A stretch of DNA of 47,026 nt from Paenibacillus sp. LHD-38 (lineage in GTDB: Bacteria > Bacillota > Bacilli > Paenibacillales > Paenibacillaceae): NCBI RefSeq assembly GCF_031157315.1, contig NZ_JAVIFU010000049.1, forward strand, positions 1 to 47,026, read 5' to 3'. Each line of letters begins with the position of its first letter. Within the stretch, counting starts at the first letter, position 1. Below, piece by piece: positions 7,366 to 15,468 of the stretch. The notes beneath the pieces are model-generated. The model was not told the origin of the DNA. It saw nothing but the letters and a program-made list of their open reading frames with translations, and ran no database searches. Position numbers and translations under genes: made by a program.

Positions 7366-8540
7366 TTACTCATTCCTTTCTCTGCGTGTCTGAGCGGCTG
7401 CCCCAGCTCGCCGTACTGCTTTGCGGCTTGAATATGAAGCGGATGCTGTTCCTTTAAACCGGTATATTTTGCAAGCGTGGCATGCAGGCCATTCTCGCGT
7501 AAAGAGGCTTGGAGCTCTACGGATTCGGGATCATCTTTAAAATCAAAATATAAGGCAGCCGCTATTGCAGCGGTCAAATGAGTGACGGGTATGCCGTATC
7601 CGTAAGCGGATAAGGCTGGTTTCACCAAGCGGTCGTTCGGAGAAAGCTTGCGGATCGGCGAGCGGCCGATTCTTGCAATCTCGTCTACCAAATAAGGGTT
7701 AATAAAGCGTTCCAAAATTTGCTCCACATATTGGGCATGCGCTTTCTCGTCGAATTGATAAGCTCGGATAAGCGCGGCCCCCGACTCGAGCAGTGTGCCT
7801 CTTACCTCGGCAACAACTGCCGGGTCCTTCATCGCTTCCTGTATCGTCGCATAGCCCCTCAAATAACCGTGATATGCTGCGACGCAGTGCCCCGTATTCA
7901 CTGTGAACAGCTTGCGTTCAATGTACGGCTCGAGCCGATCGACGTAATGTACGCCCTCAATTTCGGTCAGTGAAGCCAGCAGGGGAGAGCGCTCAATCGT
8001 CCACTCGTAAAAGGGCTCAACGGTCACTTGAAGCGAGTCCTCATGCTGCTGCAGCGGTACGATACGGTCTACGGCTGCGTCCGGAAAAGCAGCATGCTGA
8101 TCAGCATACGCCTGCTGTTCCGCCGAGAGATGCTCATACACAAATTGTTTCAAAATCGTGCTGCCGCCCAGCGCGTTCTCGCACGCGATAATAGGAAGAA
8201 CGGCTTTGCCGCTCGCCGCGCGCAGCAAAATGCCCTTAGCAATTACGGCTGCAATATGCTTGAGAATCGATACGCCGACCGCCGTCGTAACAATATCGGC
8301 ATCCGCAATCGTCTCTGCGACCAATGCGGTATCCTTGCCGTCAATGGCGGTAATGTGATCGATCAAATAGGTATCTGCTTGCTCGTTGGCAAGTTTCACC
8401 GCATATTGTCCCTTCTGCTGCAGCTCCGAAACGAGCTTGTCGTTCACATCGACAAAACAAATCTCGTAGCCGGCATCATGCAGAAGCGCTCCGATAAAGC
8501 CTCTGCCGATATTGCCTGCTCCAAAGTGAACGGCCTTCAT
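7362..8540 (-). CDS. mtlD: Mannitol-1-phosphate 5-dehydrogenase (catabolic copy)
   Basis: A 392-residue enzyme oxidising mannitol 1-phosphate to fructose 6-phosphate. The N-terminal Rossmann motif is GAGNIGRGFIG (residues 7-17), and the second strand ends FVDVN with Asp31, the residue that normally favours NAD. The family K-x4-N-x2-H catalytic signature is present (ERKLFTVNTGH). It overlaps mtlF and ptsI by 4 bases each (ATGA). A paralogue at 18802 has a different cofactor-binding residue. Confidence 0.95.
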   Translation of the reverse strand: MKAVHFGAGNIGRGFIGALLHDAGYEICFVDVNDKLVSELQQKGQYAVKLANEQADTYLIDHITAIDGKDTALVAETIADADIVTTAVGVSILKHIAAVIAKGILLRAASGKAVLPIIACENALGGSTILKQFVYEHLSAEQQAYADQHAAFPDAAVDRIVPLQQHEDSLQVTVEPFYEWTIERSPLLASLTEIEGVHYVDRLEPYIERKLFTVNTGHCVAAYHGYLRGYATIQEAMKDPAVVAEVRGTLLESGAALIRAYQFDEKAHAQYVEQILERFINPYLVDEIARIGRSPIRKLSPNDRLVKPALSAYGYGIPVTHLTAAIAAALYFDFKDDPESVELQASLRENGLHATLAKYTGLKEQHPLHIQAAKQYGELGQPLRHAEKGMSK

Positions 8541-8974
8541 GATTCCATCCCCGATTCAAAAATAGCGATCAACTCTTCTTCCGAAGCAGCGTTCAAAATA
8601 CGCTGCATGTCATCTTCCTCGGATACGAGCATGGCAACGCTTGTCAAAATATCCAGATGATCGTCGCCGACCGCAGCCAGGCCGATTACTAATTGAGCAG
8701 GTTCCTCGCCGCCAAAATCTACGCCGTCCGGCACGATAATAACGGCCATGCCCGTTGACCGGATGAGCGCCTTCGATTCATTGGTGCCATGAGGCATGGC
8801 CAGTCCTCCGCCGATGTAGGTGGACAGCGATTCATCGCGTTCGATCATTTTATTGATATAATCCGCAGGCGCATGTCCTGCGTCAACAAGCATTTGCCCG
8901 ACTAGGCGGATGGCCTCGTATTTATCTTTCACGCTAACGTTTAGCTTTACTTTGTCTGTTGATAGAATGGTCAT
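8537..8974 (-). CDS. mtlF: PTS mannitol-specific EIIA component
   Basis: A stand-alone EIIA of 145 residues that relays phosphate from HPr to the EIIB domain of MtlA. The phosphorylated histidine lies in GGGLAMPHGTNESK (His62 with this start). I chose ATG at 8974: GGAGAG precedes it by 7 bases and it overlaps the mtlR stop as TAATG. An in-frame ATG 15 bases upstream (8989) has no SD and lies inside mtlR. Confidence 0.93.
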   Translation of the reverse strand: MTILSTDKVKLNVSVKDKYEAIRLVGQMLVDAGHAPADYINKMIERDESLSTYIGGGLAMPHGTNESKALIRSTGMAVIIVPDGVDFGGEEPAQLVIGLAAVGDDHLDILTSVAMLVSEEDDMQRILNAASEEELIAIFESGMES

Positions 8975-11028
8975 TATGATTCTCTCCAATCCAATTTTGT
9001 TTTTATATAATGCTCCAGCTTTTTGGAGATAAACAGCTTGATGCTTGCCGTATTACCATGCTCCAGCACGGTAAGCAGCTCAGGCAGCAGCAGCATAGCG
9101 CTAATTTCGCTCAGCAGCTCCAAGCTGTACGTATCCAGCTTCAGAGGTCCGAGCATCATAAGAACCTGCAATGCCTGGACCTCGCCATCCTCGCTAAGCT
9201 GCAGAGGCCTATCGTATCTATACAAGGCGAGCAAAGGCGCTTCGATCCATTCGCTTCGCGTATGAAGCAAAGCGAGCTCGGTATCGGGAATGACTACACT
9301 CCCTTGTCGTTCTCTTGCGAGCAGCTGCTCGTTGATTTTCGCTAGATGCGTATCGATATACGGCTCGCCGATTAAGGAAAGCATGGATGGAAGCTGCTGC
9401 TCCAAATGCGCTTGGCCTTGCGGCAAGGACAAGTCATGCACGCGGAAGCCGTCAAGCAGCCGCAGGACGATGCCGGAGTACAGCTGCACCAGATGCAAAC
9501 GATCTAAAGGCGATTGACCGGACGCATCGGTCTCATTGGCGGCAGAGCTGATCTTCTTTAATGTAGTGTCCTCAATATAAGTGCGAAGCTTTTTGGATTC
9601 TTCGGGTGATAGCATCGGGCTGAGCTTGATGTAATGATCCGGCTCCAGCGGCAAATCAACCGTTGAAATAATAAGATCATAGCGGCTGGGTGGAAGCCTT
9701 CTCGCCTCAAACCATGAATAATGGCCAATTAATTCGATTTGCGGCAGCTCCTTGGCGATTTTTACAGCCAGGAGCTTGGAGGAGCCGATGCCGCTCGTGC
9801 AGACGAGGACGGCTCTTACTTTTCTGGGATAAGGCTTTAACCTCTCCAAGGAAGCGCCGAAATGCATGACAATATAGCCGATTTCCTCGTCCGGCACTTT
9901 GATCGTCTGATAGATCTCTTTTACGCCGTTCCGCACGATGGAAAACAACACGCCGTAGTCCTTCTTGATTTGAGCAAGCATGGGATTGCGGATGGCGATG
10001 CCGTCTTTGATTCGCTGGAAAGCCGGCTTTATATGCTGAATGAGGCCTTCTTCAAGAGAGTGGTCATGTGTCAGCGACATGTGCAGTTGTGCCTCTACGC
10101 GGCGGATGAGCAGCTTAACCCCCTCGATAGTCGGCATATCGTCATGGTGGATCAGCAGGCTGCTTTCCGGAAAAGCTTCTTGGTCGAGCAAATGGGAAAG
10201 GTAAGCTTGTTCCTGTATCGGAAGCTCTATATTTAAAACATCCAGCAGGCTTTGAAGCAAAGGAATAACCTCACACCGAATGGAACGGCCCGCTGGAATC
10301 ACGTTGCCATGCTCTATTCGCGTTAGCGCAACGGACAGTTTAATAAGCAATCTCGTGTAATCAGATTCAGAGAGCGTGTTCGACCAATCATCGCTCAGCT
10401 CCCATAGGGCCTGCTCGAGCTTCTTGAAATTTTCTTTGCCGATCATATCGAGCAGTTGGGCGGCGATCGGATTCGAAACCGCCAAGTCCGTGAACTGTCC
10501 GAATAAATCGGAATCGTCAAGATGGTTTATCGCAAGCAAGCTGACCGCATGGCGCTTCGCTTCTTCTGGTCCGATAATTTCAACGCCGTAGCCTCTGCGC
10601 CTTACGAGCGTTAAGCCTTGCTTGACGATGGACTCTTCCAGCTCATCAAGGTCATGGCTGATTGTCGGCATCGTTACGCGCAGCTCGTGCGCGAGCGAGA
10701 ACAGCTTTACGGGCTCTTCATGCTCCAGCAGGCTGCAAAAGATAAGGATTTTACGTTCTTCGGCCGAATATTCGAGTGAGTCTGATCGGTCAAACGATTG
10801 CTTGAAACGCTCAAGAGCGTCGTCGCTTGCTTCGACTCGAATGCCGAGCCCTGCGATTTTGTGAAGAAGAATACCGTTGGCCGCAAGAAGAGGCTCCATA
10901 TCGCTCAGCTCGCGATGGATCGTCCTCGTACTTGTACCGACGATAGATGCGATATCCGCTGCGGTTATTTCATGCTTCTGCTCAAGCAGCAGCTCAATAA
11001 TCCGACGTTGCCTAGTTGAGGCTTTGAT
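8974..11028 (-). CDS. mtlR: Mannitol operon activator MtlR, apparent ATC start
   Basis: A PTS-regulated activator: HTH, PRD1 (His about 240, RIEHGN), PRD2 (His about 389, YIVMHFGAS), a GatB-like EIIB domain (Cys about 410, LVCTSGIGSS) and an EIIA-like C-terminus. The first in-frame ATG (10899) would remove the whole first DNA-binding domain. Upstream codons encode an intact HTH_11 (STRQRRIIELLLEQ...ADIASIVGTSTRTIHRELSD) back to an in-frame stop at 11032-11034. In that stretch the best start is ATC at 11026-11028, 7 bases after a perfect AAGGAGG (11036-11042). This gives 684 codons, close to the usual length. The start could be AUC, or the original ATG has been lost. Confidence 0.85.
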   Translation of the reverse strand: MKASTRQRRIIELLLEQKHEITAADIASIVGTSTRTIHRELSDMEPLLAANGILLHKIAGLGIRVEASDDALERFKQSFDRSDSLEYSAEERKILIFCSLLEHEEPVKLFSLAHELRVTMPTISHDLDELEESIVKQGLTLVRRRGYGVEIIGPEEAKRHAVSLLAINHLDDSDLFGQFTDLAVSNPIAAQLLDMIGKENFKKLEQALWELSDDWSNTLSESDYTRLLIKLSVALTRIEHGNVIPAGRSIRCEVIPLLQSLLDVLNIELPIQEQAYLSHLLDQEAFPESSLLIHHDDMPTIEGVKLLIRRVEAQLHMSLTHDHSLEEGLIQHIKPAFQRIKDGIAIRNPMLAQIKKDYGVLFSIVRNGVKEIYQTIKVPDEEIGYIVMHFGASLERLKPYPRKVRAVLVCTSGIGSSKLLAVKIAKELPQIELIGHYSWFEARRLPPSRYDLIISTVDLPLEPDHYIKLSPMLSPEESKKLRTYIEDTTLKKISSAANETDASGQSPLDRLHLVQLYSGIVLRLLDGFRVHDLSLPQGQAHLEQQLPSMLSLIGEPYIDTHLAKINEQLLARERQGSVVIPDTELALLHTRSEWIEAPLLALYRYDRPLQLSEDGEVQALQVLMMLGPLKLDTYSLELLSEISAMLLLPELLTVLEHGNTASIKLFISKKLEHYIKTKLDWRES

Positions 11029-11056
11029 AGGTTATCCTCCTTAGCAGAAGAATGGA

Positions 11057-11088
11057 CTTAACGCCGACAGTTATCTGTCAGCGTTAAG
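11057..11088 (-). other. Stem-loop in the mtlA-mtlR gap
   Basis: CTTAACGCCGACAG (11057-11070) and CTGTCAGCGTTAAG (11075-11088) form a 14-bp stem over a 4-base loop; the single non-Watson-Crick position becomes G-U in the minus-strand RNA. No T run follows, so this is more likely an mRNA processing or stability element, or a partial attenuator, than a full terminator. Confidence 0.6.
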
Positions 11089-11129
11089 TATGGTTTAAAT
11101 AGAAAATTAGGTTTAACCTTTTACTCTTG

Positions 11130-12563
11130 TTAACTTAGTCTTTGAACGAGCAAGTCATACTCCGGACTTTTGAGAAAGTTATCGATAGAGATATGCTCAG
11201 CGTTAGGCGCCTTCTGACGCGCGCGGTCGGTGAGTGTTTTGTGCGTGATGACAATGTCCGCGTCGCTAGGAATATCGTTAATTGCCGTATTAATGACGGT
11301 AATCGGCAGCTCGGCTGCGTTTATTTTTTTGCGCAGGATGGAAGCTCCCATTGCGCTTGAGCCCATGCCGGCATCGCAAGAAAATACGATCTTGTTTACT
11401 TGCTCCTTCGAAAGCTGATCTCGCTGCGCGGCATGAGCTGCGGCATTTCCTTTGGATTCAGCTTTCATTTGCTGAACCTTTTGCGATGCGAGTTCAAGCT
11501 CGTTGCTATCGTCCTCGCTCTGCTTGCTGGTTTTCAGCAATACGGCGGACACAAGGAAGGAAACAATCGTAGCGACTAATACGCCGCTGAGCATAGCCAG
11601 CACTCCGCCTTTAGGCGTCATGGAGAAGTAGGCAATGATGCTTCCCGGTGACGGAGCGGCGACCAGACCTGCTCCGAATAAGGAGAAAGTGAAGGTACCG
11701 GCCACACCGCCTGCGATAGCTGCCAGAATGAGACGCGGATTCATTAAGATATATGGGAAATAGATTTCATGAATACCGCCGAAGAAATGAATGACGACAG
11801 CGCCGGGAGCCGAATGCTTAACCATGCCTTTGCCGAACAGCCAGTAAGCGAGCAGAATGCCTAGCCCGGGACCTGGATTGGATTCCAGCATATAAATGAT
11901 AGATTTACCGGTTTGCGTGGCTTGATCCAGTGCAAGCGGTCCAAGTATGCCGTGGTTAATGGCGTTGTTTAGGAACAATACCTTGGCTGGCTCGATCAAG
12001 ACGTTTACCAGCGGCAGAAGACCTGTGTCGATAAGCCATTCCACGCCAGAGGATAGAATCTTGCTCAATGCTTCAACGACAGGTCCAATGCCTTTGAATG
12101 CGATGATTGCAAGTCCGCCGCCGATGATGCCGGAGGAGAAGTTGTTGATCAGCATCTCGAAGCCTGCTGGAATTTTGCCGTCAATCGACCGATCGAATTT
12201 CTTGAGCACCCAAGCAGCTGCGGGGCCGACGATCATCGCACCGAGGAACATCGGGATATCAGCACCCGCTATGACGCCGAGCGTGACGATTGCGCCGACG
12301 ACACCGCCGCGAACGCCGTGAATCATTTGTCCGCCGGTATAACCGATGAGTATAGGGAGCAAATAGGTGATCATCGGTCCGACCAGCGTTGCCAGACTCT
12401 CATTCGGAATCCAGCCTGTCGGTATAAATAGAGCTGTGATGAGTCCCCAAGCAATAAATGCACCAATATTCGGCATGACCATGCCGCTTAAAAAACGACC
12501 AAATCGTTGTATGGAAACTTTAACACCGCCGGAGACCGGTTTTTCGGATGCCAGTTTACTCAT
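11130..12563 (-). CDS. mtlA: PTS mannitol-specific EIICB permease
   Basis: A 477-residue membrane permease that imports mannitol and phosphorylates it to mannitol 1-phosphate. The N-terminal EIIC domain (about residues 20-345) has multiple membrane segments and the conserved GGIHEIYFPY loop. The C-terminal EIIB domain carries the phosphorylated Cys396 in FSCDAGMGSSAMG. There is no fused EIIA; that role is filled by mtlF. GGAGGT lies 6 bases before the ATG. It is the first gene of the operon, with a cre site upstream. Confidence 0.95.
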   Translation of the reverse strand: MSKLASEKPVSGGVKVSIQRFGRFLSGMVMPNIGAFIAWGLITALFIPTGWIPNESLATLVGPMITYLLPILIGYTGGQMIHGVRGGVVGAIVTLGVIAGADIPMFLGAMIVGPAAAWVLKKFDRSIDGKIPAGFEMLINNFSSGIIGGGLAIIAFKGIGPVVEALSKILSSGVEWLIDTGLLPLVNVLIEPAKVLFLNNAINHGILGPLALDQATQTGKSIIYMLESNPGPGLGILLAYWLFGKGMVKHSAPGAVVIHFFGGIHEIYFPYILMNPRLILAAIAGGVAGTFTFSLFGAGLVAAPSPGSIIAYFSMTPKGGVLAMLSGVLVATIVSFLVSAVLLKTSKQSEDDSNELELASQKVQQMKAESKGNAAAHAAQRDQLSKEQVNKIVFSCDAGMGSSAMGASILRKKINAAELPITVINTAINDIPSDADIVITHKTLTDRARQKAPNAEHISIDNFLKSPEYDLLVQRLS

Positions 12564-12615
12564 GCTTCAACCTCCAATAGTAATAATGTTTGCTTTGTGA
12601 ACCTGAATTAATCGT

Positions 12616-12633
12616 AATGTATAGCGCTTTCAT
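12616..12633 (-). promoter_or_regulatory. CcpA cre site at the mtlA promoter
   Basis: On the minus strand the 18 bases ATGAAAGCGCTATACATT match the cre consensus WTGNAARCGNWWWNCAWW at every position. They lie 53-70 bp before the mtlA start. A possible promoter, TTGAAC-N17-TACGAT, has the cre within its spacer, which would fit repression by CcpA when preferred sugars are present. Confidence 0.78.
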
Positions 12634-12695
12634 GTTCAATCAATTGAAAAGCAGGTTGCGTCATGAACGCTGTTGCCATCATTTTTCTTTTCCTA

Positions 12696-12723
12696 TTGCT
12701 GATTTGCGGGGATGCTGTATAAT
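12696..12723 (+). promoter_or_regulatory. Promoter of the potABCD operon
   Basis: TTGCTG (12696-12701), 16 bases, TATAAT (12718-12723), a consensus -10 about 40 bases before the potA ATG and divergent from the mtlA promoter. Confidence 0.55.
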
Positions 12724-12763
12724 CACTATTGTTTCTTCTAAATTGGCAAAAGGGGAATGCGAT

Positions 12764-13873
12764 ATGCAAGATCAAACGATCATTCGCTTTGAGCATGTAA
12801 CGAAGCAATATGATTCTAATGCTGCCGCTGTATTGAAGGCTGTCAGCTTTACGATAGAAAGAGGCAAATTTTATACGCTGCTTGGCCCATCCGGCTGCGG
12901 CAAAACAACCATCCTCCGGCTGATCGCCGGCTTTACCGAGCCGTCCGAGGGCCGCATTTATTTTAACGGGAAGGTGATTAACCGGGTGCCTGCGAATGAG
13001 CGTCAGGTGAATACCGTATTTCAGGACTATGCGCTGTTTCCTCATCTGAACGTGTTCGAGAATGTGGCTTTCGGGCTGCGTATCAAAAAAATGAAAAATG
13101 CCGCTGTGACCGCCAAGGTGAAGGAGGCACTCCGCTTCGTTAACCTGGACGGCTACGAATCCCGCGAAATTTCGGAGATGTCCGGCGGCCAGCGGCAGCG
13201 CGTAGCGATTGCCCGCGCGATTGTAAACGAGCCGGAAATTATTTTGCTGGATGAGCCGCTATCCGCGCTTGATCTGAAGCTTCGCACGGAAATGCAGTAC
13301 GAGCTGCGTGAGCTGCAGCGCCGCCTGGGCATCACCTTTATTTTCGTCACGCATGACCAAGAGGAAGCGCTCGCGATGTCTGACGAAATTTTTGTTATTA
13401 ATGAAGGGAAAATACAGCAGAGCGGAACGCCGACGGATATTTATGATGAGCCGATCAACCGGTTTGTTGCCGATTTTATCGGGGAGTCCAATATTGTCTC
13501 TGGCCGAATGACGCGTGACTTCGAGGTGGAGTTTGCCGGGCGTGCCTTCGCCTGCGTGGACCAAGGACTGAGTCCCAATGAAGCGGTTGATATCGTCATT
13601 AGGCCCGAGGATTTGGAGATAACTGCTCCCGAGAATGGCAAATTGCAGGTGCGCGTGGATTCGCAGTTGTTCCGCGGCGTTCATTACGAAATTTGCTGCT
13701 ACGATGAAGCGGGGAATGAATGGCTCGTCCATTCCACGCGCAAAGTAGCAGTAGGAGAACAGATAGGACTAACTTTCGATTCGGCAGCCATTCACGTCAT
13801 GCGTCTAGGCGAGTCGGAAGAAGAATTCGATAAACGCCTCGAAGCGTACAGCGAGGCCGCGGATGTCAAATAA
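12764..13873 (+). CDS. potA: Spermidine/putrescine ABC transporter, ATPase
   Basis: A 369-residue ABC ATPase energising polyamine import. Walker A is GPSGCGKTT, the ABC signature MSGGQRQRVAIARA and Walker B IILLDEPLSALD, followed by the switch-histidine strand FVTHDQEEA and a C-terminal TOBE-like domain. The frame is open upstream for another 58 codons, but ATG 12764 follows AAGGGGA and matches the family start. It overlaps potB by 11 bases in a four-gene operon. Confidence 0.93.
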   Translation: MQDQTIIRFEHVTKQYDSNAAAVLKAVSFTIERGKFYTLLGPSGCGKTTILRLIAGFTEPSEGRIYFNGKVINRVPANERQVNTVFQDYALFPHLNVFENVAFGLRIKKMKNAAVTAKVKEALRFVNLDGYESREISEMSGGQRQRVAIARAIVNEPEIILLDEPLSALDLKLRTEMQYELRELQRRLGITFIFVTHDQEEALAMSDEIFVINEGKIQQSGTPTDIYDEPINRFVADFIGESNIVSGRMTRDFEVEFAGRAFACVDQGLSPNEAVDIVIRPEDLEITAPENGKLQVRVDSQLFRGVHYEICCYDEAGNEWLVHSTRKVAVGEQIGLTFDSAAIHVMRLGESEEEFDKRLEAYSEAADVK

Positions 13874-14681
13874 ATCACGCCCCTTTTATCTCGTTCCTTA
13901 TATGGCTTGGATCGTGCTGTTTGTCGTTGCGCCGATAGTATTGGTTGCTTATTATTCGTTTTTTGATGTTGAGGGTAACTTTACGTTCGGTAACTACGCG
14001 AAGTTTTTTACGCCGGTTTATATGCGCATGACGCTCAGCTCGTTCTGGTATGCGTTTCTCATTACGGCTATTTCTTTGCTGACGGCTTATCCCGCGGCTT
14101 ATTTATTAACGAGAACGAAGCATAAACAGCTGTGGCTGCTGCTTATTATTTTGCCAAGCTGGATCAATCTGCTGCTCAAGGCATACGCATTCATCGGCTT
14201 ATTCGGTACTTACGGCTTTGCCAATTCCGTTCTTGAAGCTATCGGTGTAGGCAAGCAGCAGATCCTGTTCACGGACTTTAGCTTTATTTTCGTATCGGTT
14301 TATATCTTTATCCCGTTCATGATATTGCCGATTTTCAATGCGCTGGAGGAAATGAATCCGACGCTCGTTTACGCGGCGAGGGATCTCGGCGCATCGGCGT
14401 GGACGACCTTCCGCCGCGTCATCTTCCCGCTCACGATCAGCGGCGTGAAATCCGGCTGCATGGCCGTATTTATTCCGGCACTTTCCCTGTTCATGATTAC
14501 TCGTCTCATTGCCGGCAATCGCGTCATCACGCTTGGCACGGCCATCGAGCAGCATTTTCTCGTGACACAGGACTGGGGCATGGGGGCGACGATCGCCGTG
14601 TTTCTCATCTTAGCAATGGCAGCCATGATGCTGCTGACCGGCAACCGAAAGCGAGGTGCAGCGGATGCGCGGAAAAAATAA
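13863..14681 (+). CDS. potB: Spermidine/putrescine ABC transporter, permease PotB
   Basis: A 272-residue inner-membrane permease with about six transmembrane segments and the ABC-permease coupling loop (EEMNPTLVYAARDLGASAW) that docks on PotA. It begins inside the end of potA and its last 17 bases overlap potC, consistent with tight translational coupling. Confidence 0.92.
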   Translation: MSNKSRPFYLVPYMAWIVLFVVAPIVLVAYYSFFDVEGNFTFGNYAKFFTPVYMRMTLSSFWYAFLITAISLLTAYPAAYLLTRTKHKQLWLLLIILPSWINLLLKAYAFIGLFGTYGFANSVLEAIGVGKQQILFTDFSFIFVSVYIFIPFMILPIFNALEEMNPTLVYAARDLGASAWTTFRRVIFPLTISGVKSGCMAVFIPALSLFMITRLIAGNRVITLGTAIEQHFLVTQDWGMGATIAVFLILAMAAMMLLTGNRKRGAADARKK

Positions 14682-15468
14682 ATGGTCGAACATCTATTTA
14701 GTGCTTGTATTTGCTGTACTTTATGCGCCGATATTCTATTTAATGTTCTATTCGTTCAATAGCGGCGGGTCGATGCGCAGCTTCGAGAGCTTCACGCTCG
14801 ATTACTACAAAGAAGTATTTGCTGATACGCGCTTGCTTATCATCGTGCTGAATACATTCGTCATCGCGCTGCTGTCCGCGGCGATCTCGACGATCTTAGG
14901 CGTCATGGGAGCGATAGCTATCCATCACGTAAGGGGAAACCGTCCGAAGCAGACGCTGCTTACGTTCAACAACGTGCTGATCGTCAGTCCCGATGTCATC
15001 ATCGGCGCTTCGTTCCTGATTCTTTTTACGATAATCGGCATTAAGCTCGGCTTCGTGTCTGTGCTGCTGTCGCATATCGCGTTCAGTGTGCCGATCGTCG
15101 TTATCATGGTGCTGCCGAAGCTGCAGGAAATGAGCTCCACCCTCATCGACGCGGCGCGGGATCTAGGCGCCAGCTCCTGGCAGGTGCTCTCGCGGGTCGT
15201 GCTGCCATTTATTAAGCCAGGCATCTTCGCGGGATTCTTTATGGCGCTGACCTATTCGCTTGATGATTTTGCGGTGACGTTCTTCGTGACGGGCAATGGG
15301 TTCTCGACGCTGTCGGTTGAGATTTATTCTAGGGCTCGCCAGGGCGTATCATTGTCGATCAACGCCTTGTCGACGCTGATTTTCCTGTTTACGATTATTC
15401 TGGTTGTCGGTTATTACTTTATTAATCAGCGGAACGCGAAGCCGTCGGTGAAGGAGGGGCGCGGATGA
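14665..15468 (+). CDS. potC: Spermidine/putrescine ABC transporter, permease PotC
   Basis: The second permease subunit, 267 residues, with about six membrane segments and the coupling loop LQEMSSTLIDAARDLGASSW. ATG 14665 is preceded by GAGG at 8 bases; an in-frame GTG at 14656 lies within that SD and is less likely. It overlaps potD by 4 bases (ATGA). Confidence 0.92.
   Translation: MRGKNKWSNIYLVLVFAVLYAPIFYLMFYSFNSGGSMRSFESFTLDYYKEVFADTRLLIIVLNTFVIALLSAAISTILGVMGAIAIHHVRGNRPKQTLLTFNNVLIVSPDVIIGASFLILFTIIGIKLGFVSVLLSHIAFSVPIVVIMVLPKLQEMSSTLIDAARDLGASSWQVLSRVVLPFIKPGIFAGFFMALTYSLDDFAVTFFVTGNGFSTLSVEIYSRARQGVSLSINALSTLIFLFTIILVVGYYFINQRNAKPSVKEGRG

Noticed and set aside
7362..8540. One of the two mtlD genes being a pseudogene
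   Set aside because: Both are full length with intact motifs; they differ in the cofactor site, not by damage.
8974..10899. mtlR beginning at ATG 10899
   Set aside because: This start lacks an SD and removes the conserved first HTH that is fully encoded upstream.
12590..12763. Upstream extension of potA
   Set aside because: Reads through the potA promoter region and is unlike the family N-terminus; ATG 12764 has an SD.
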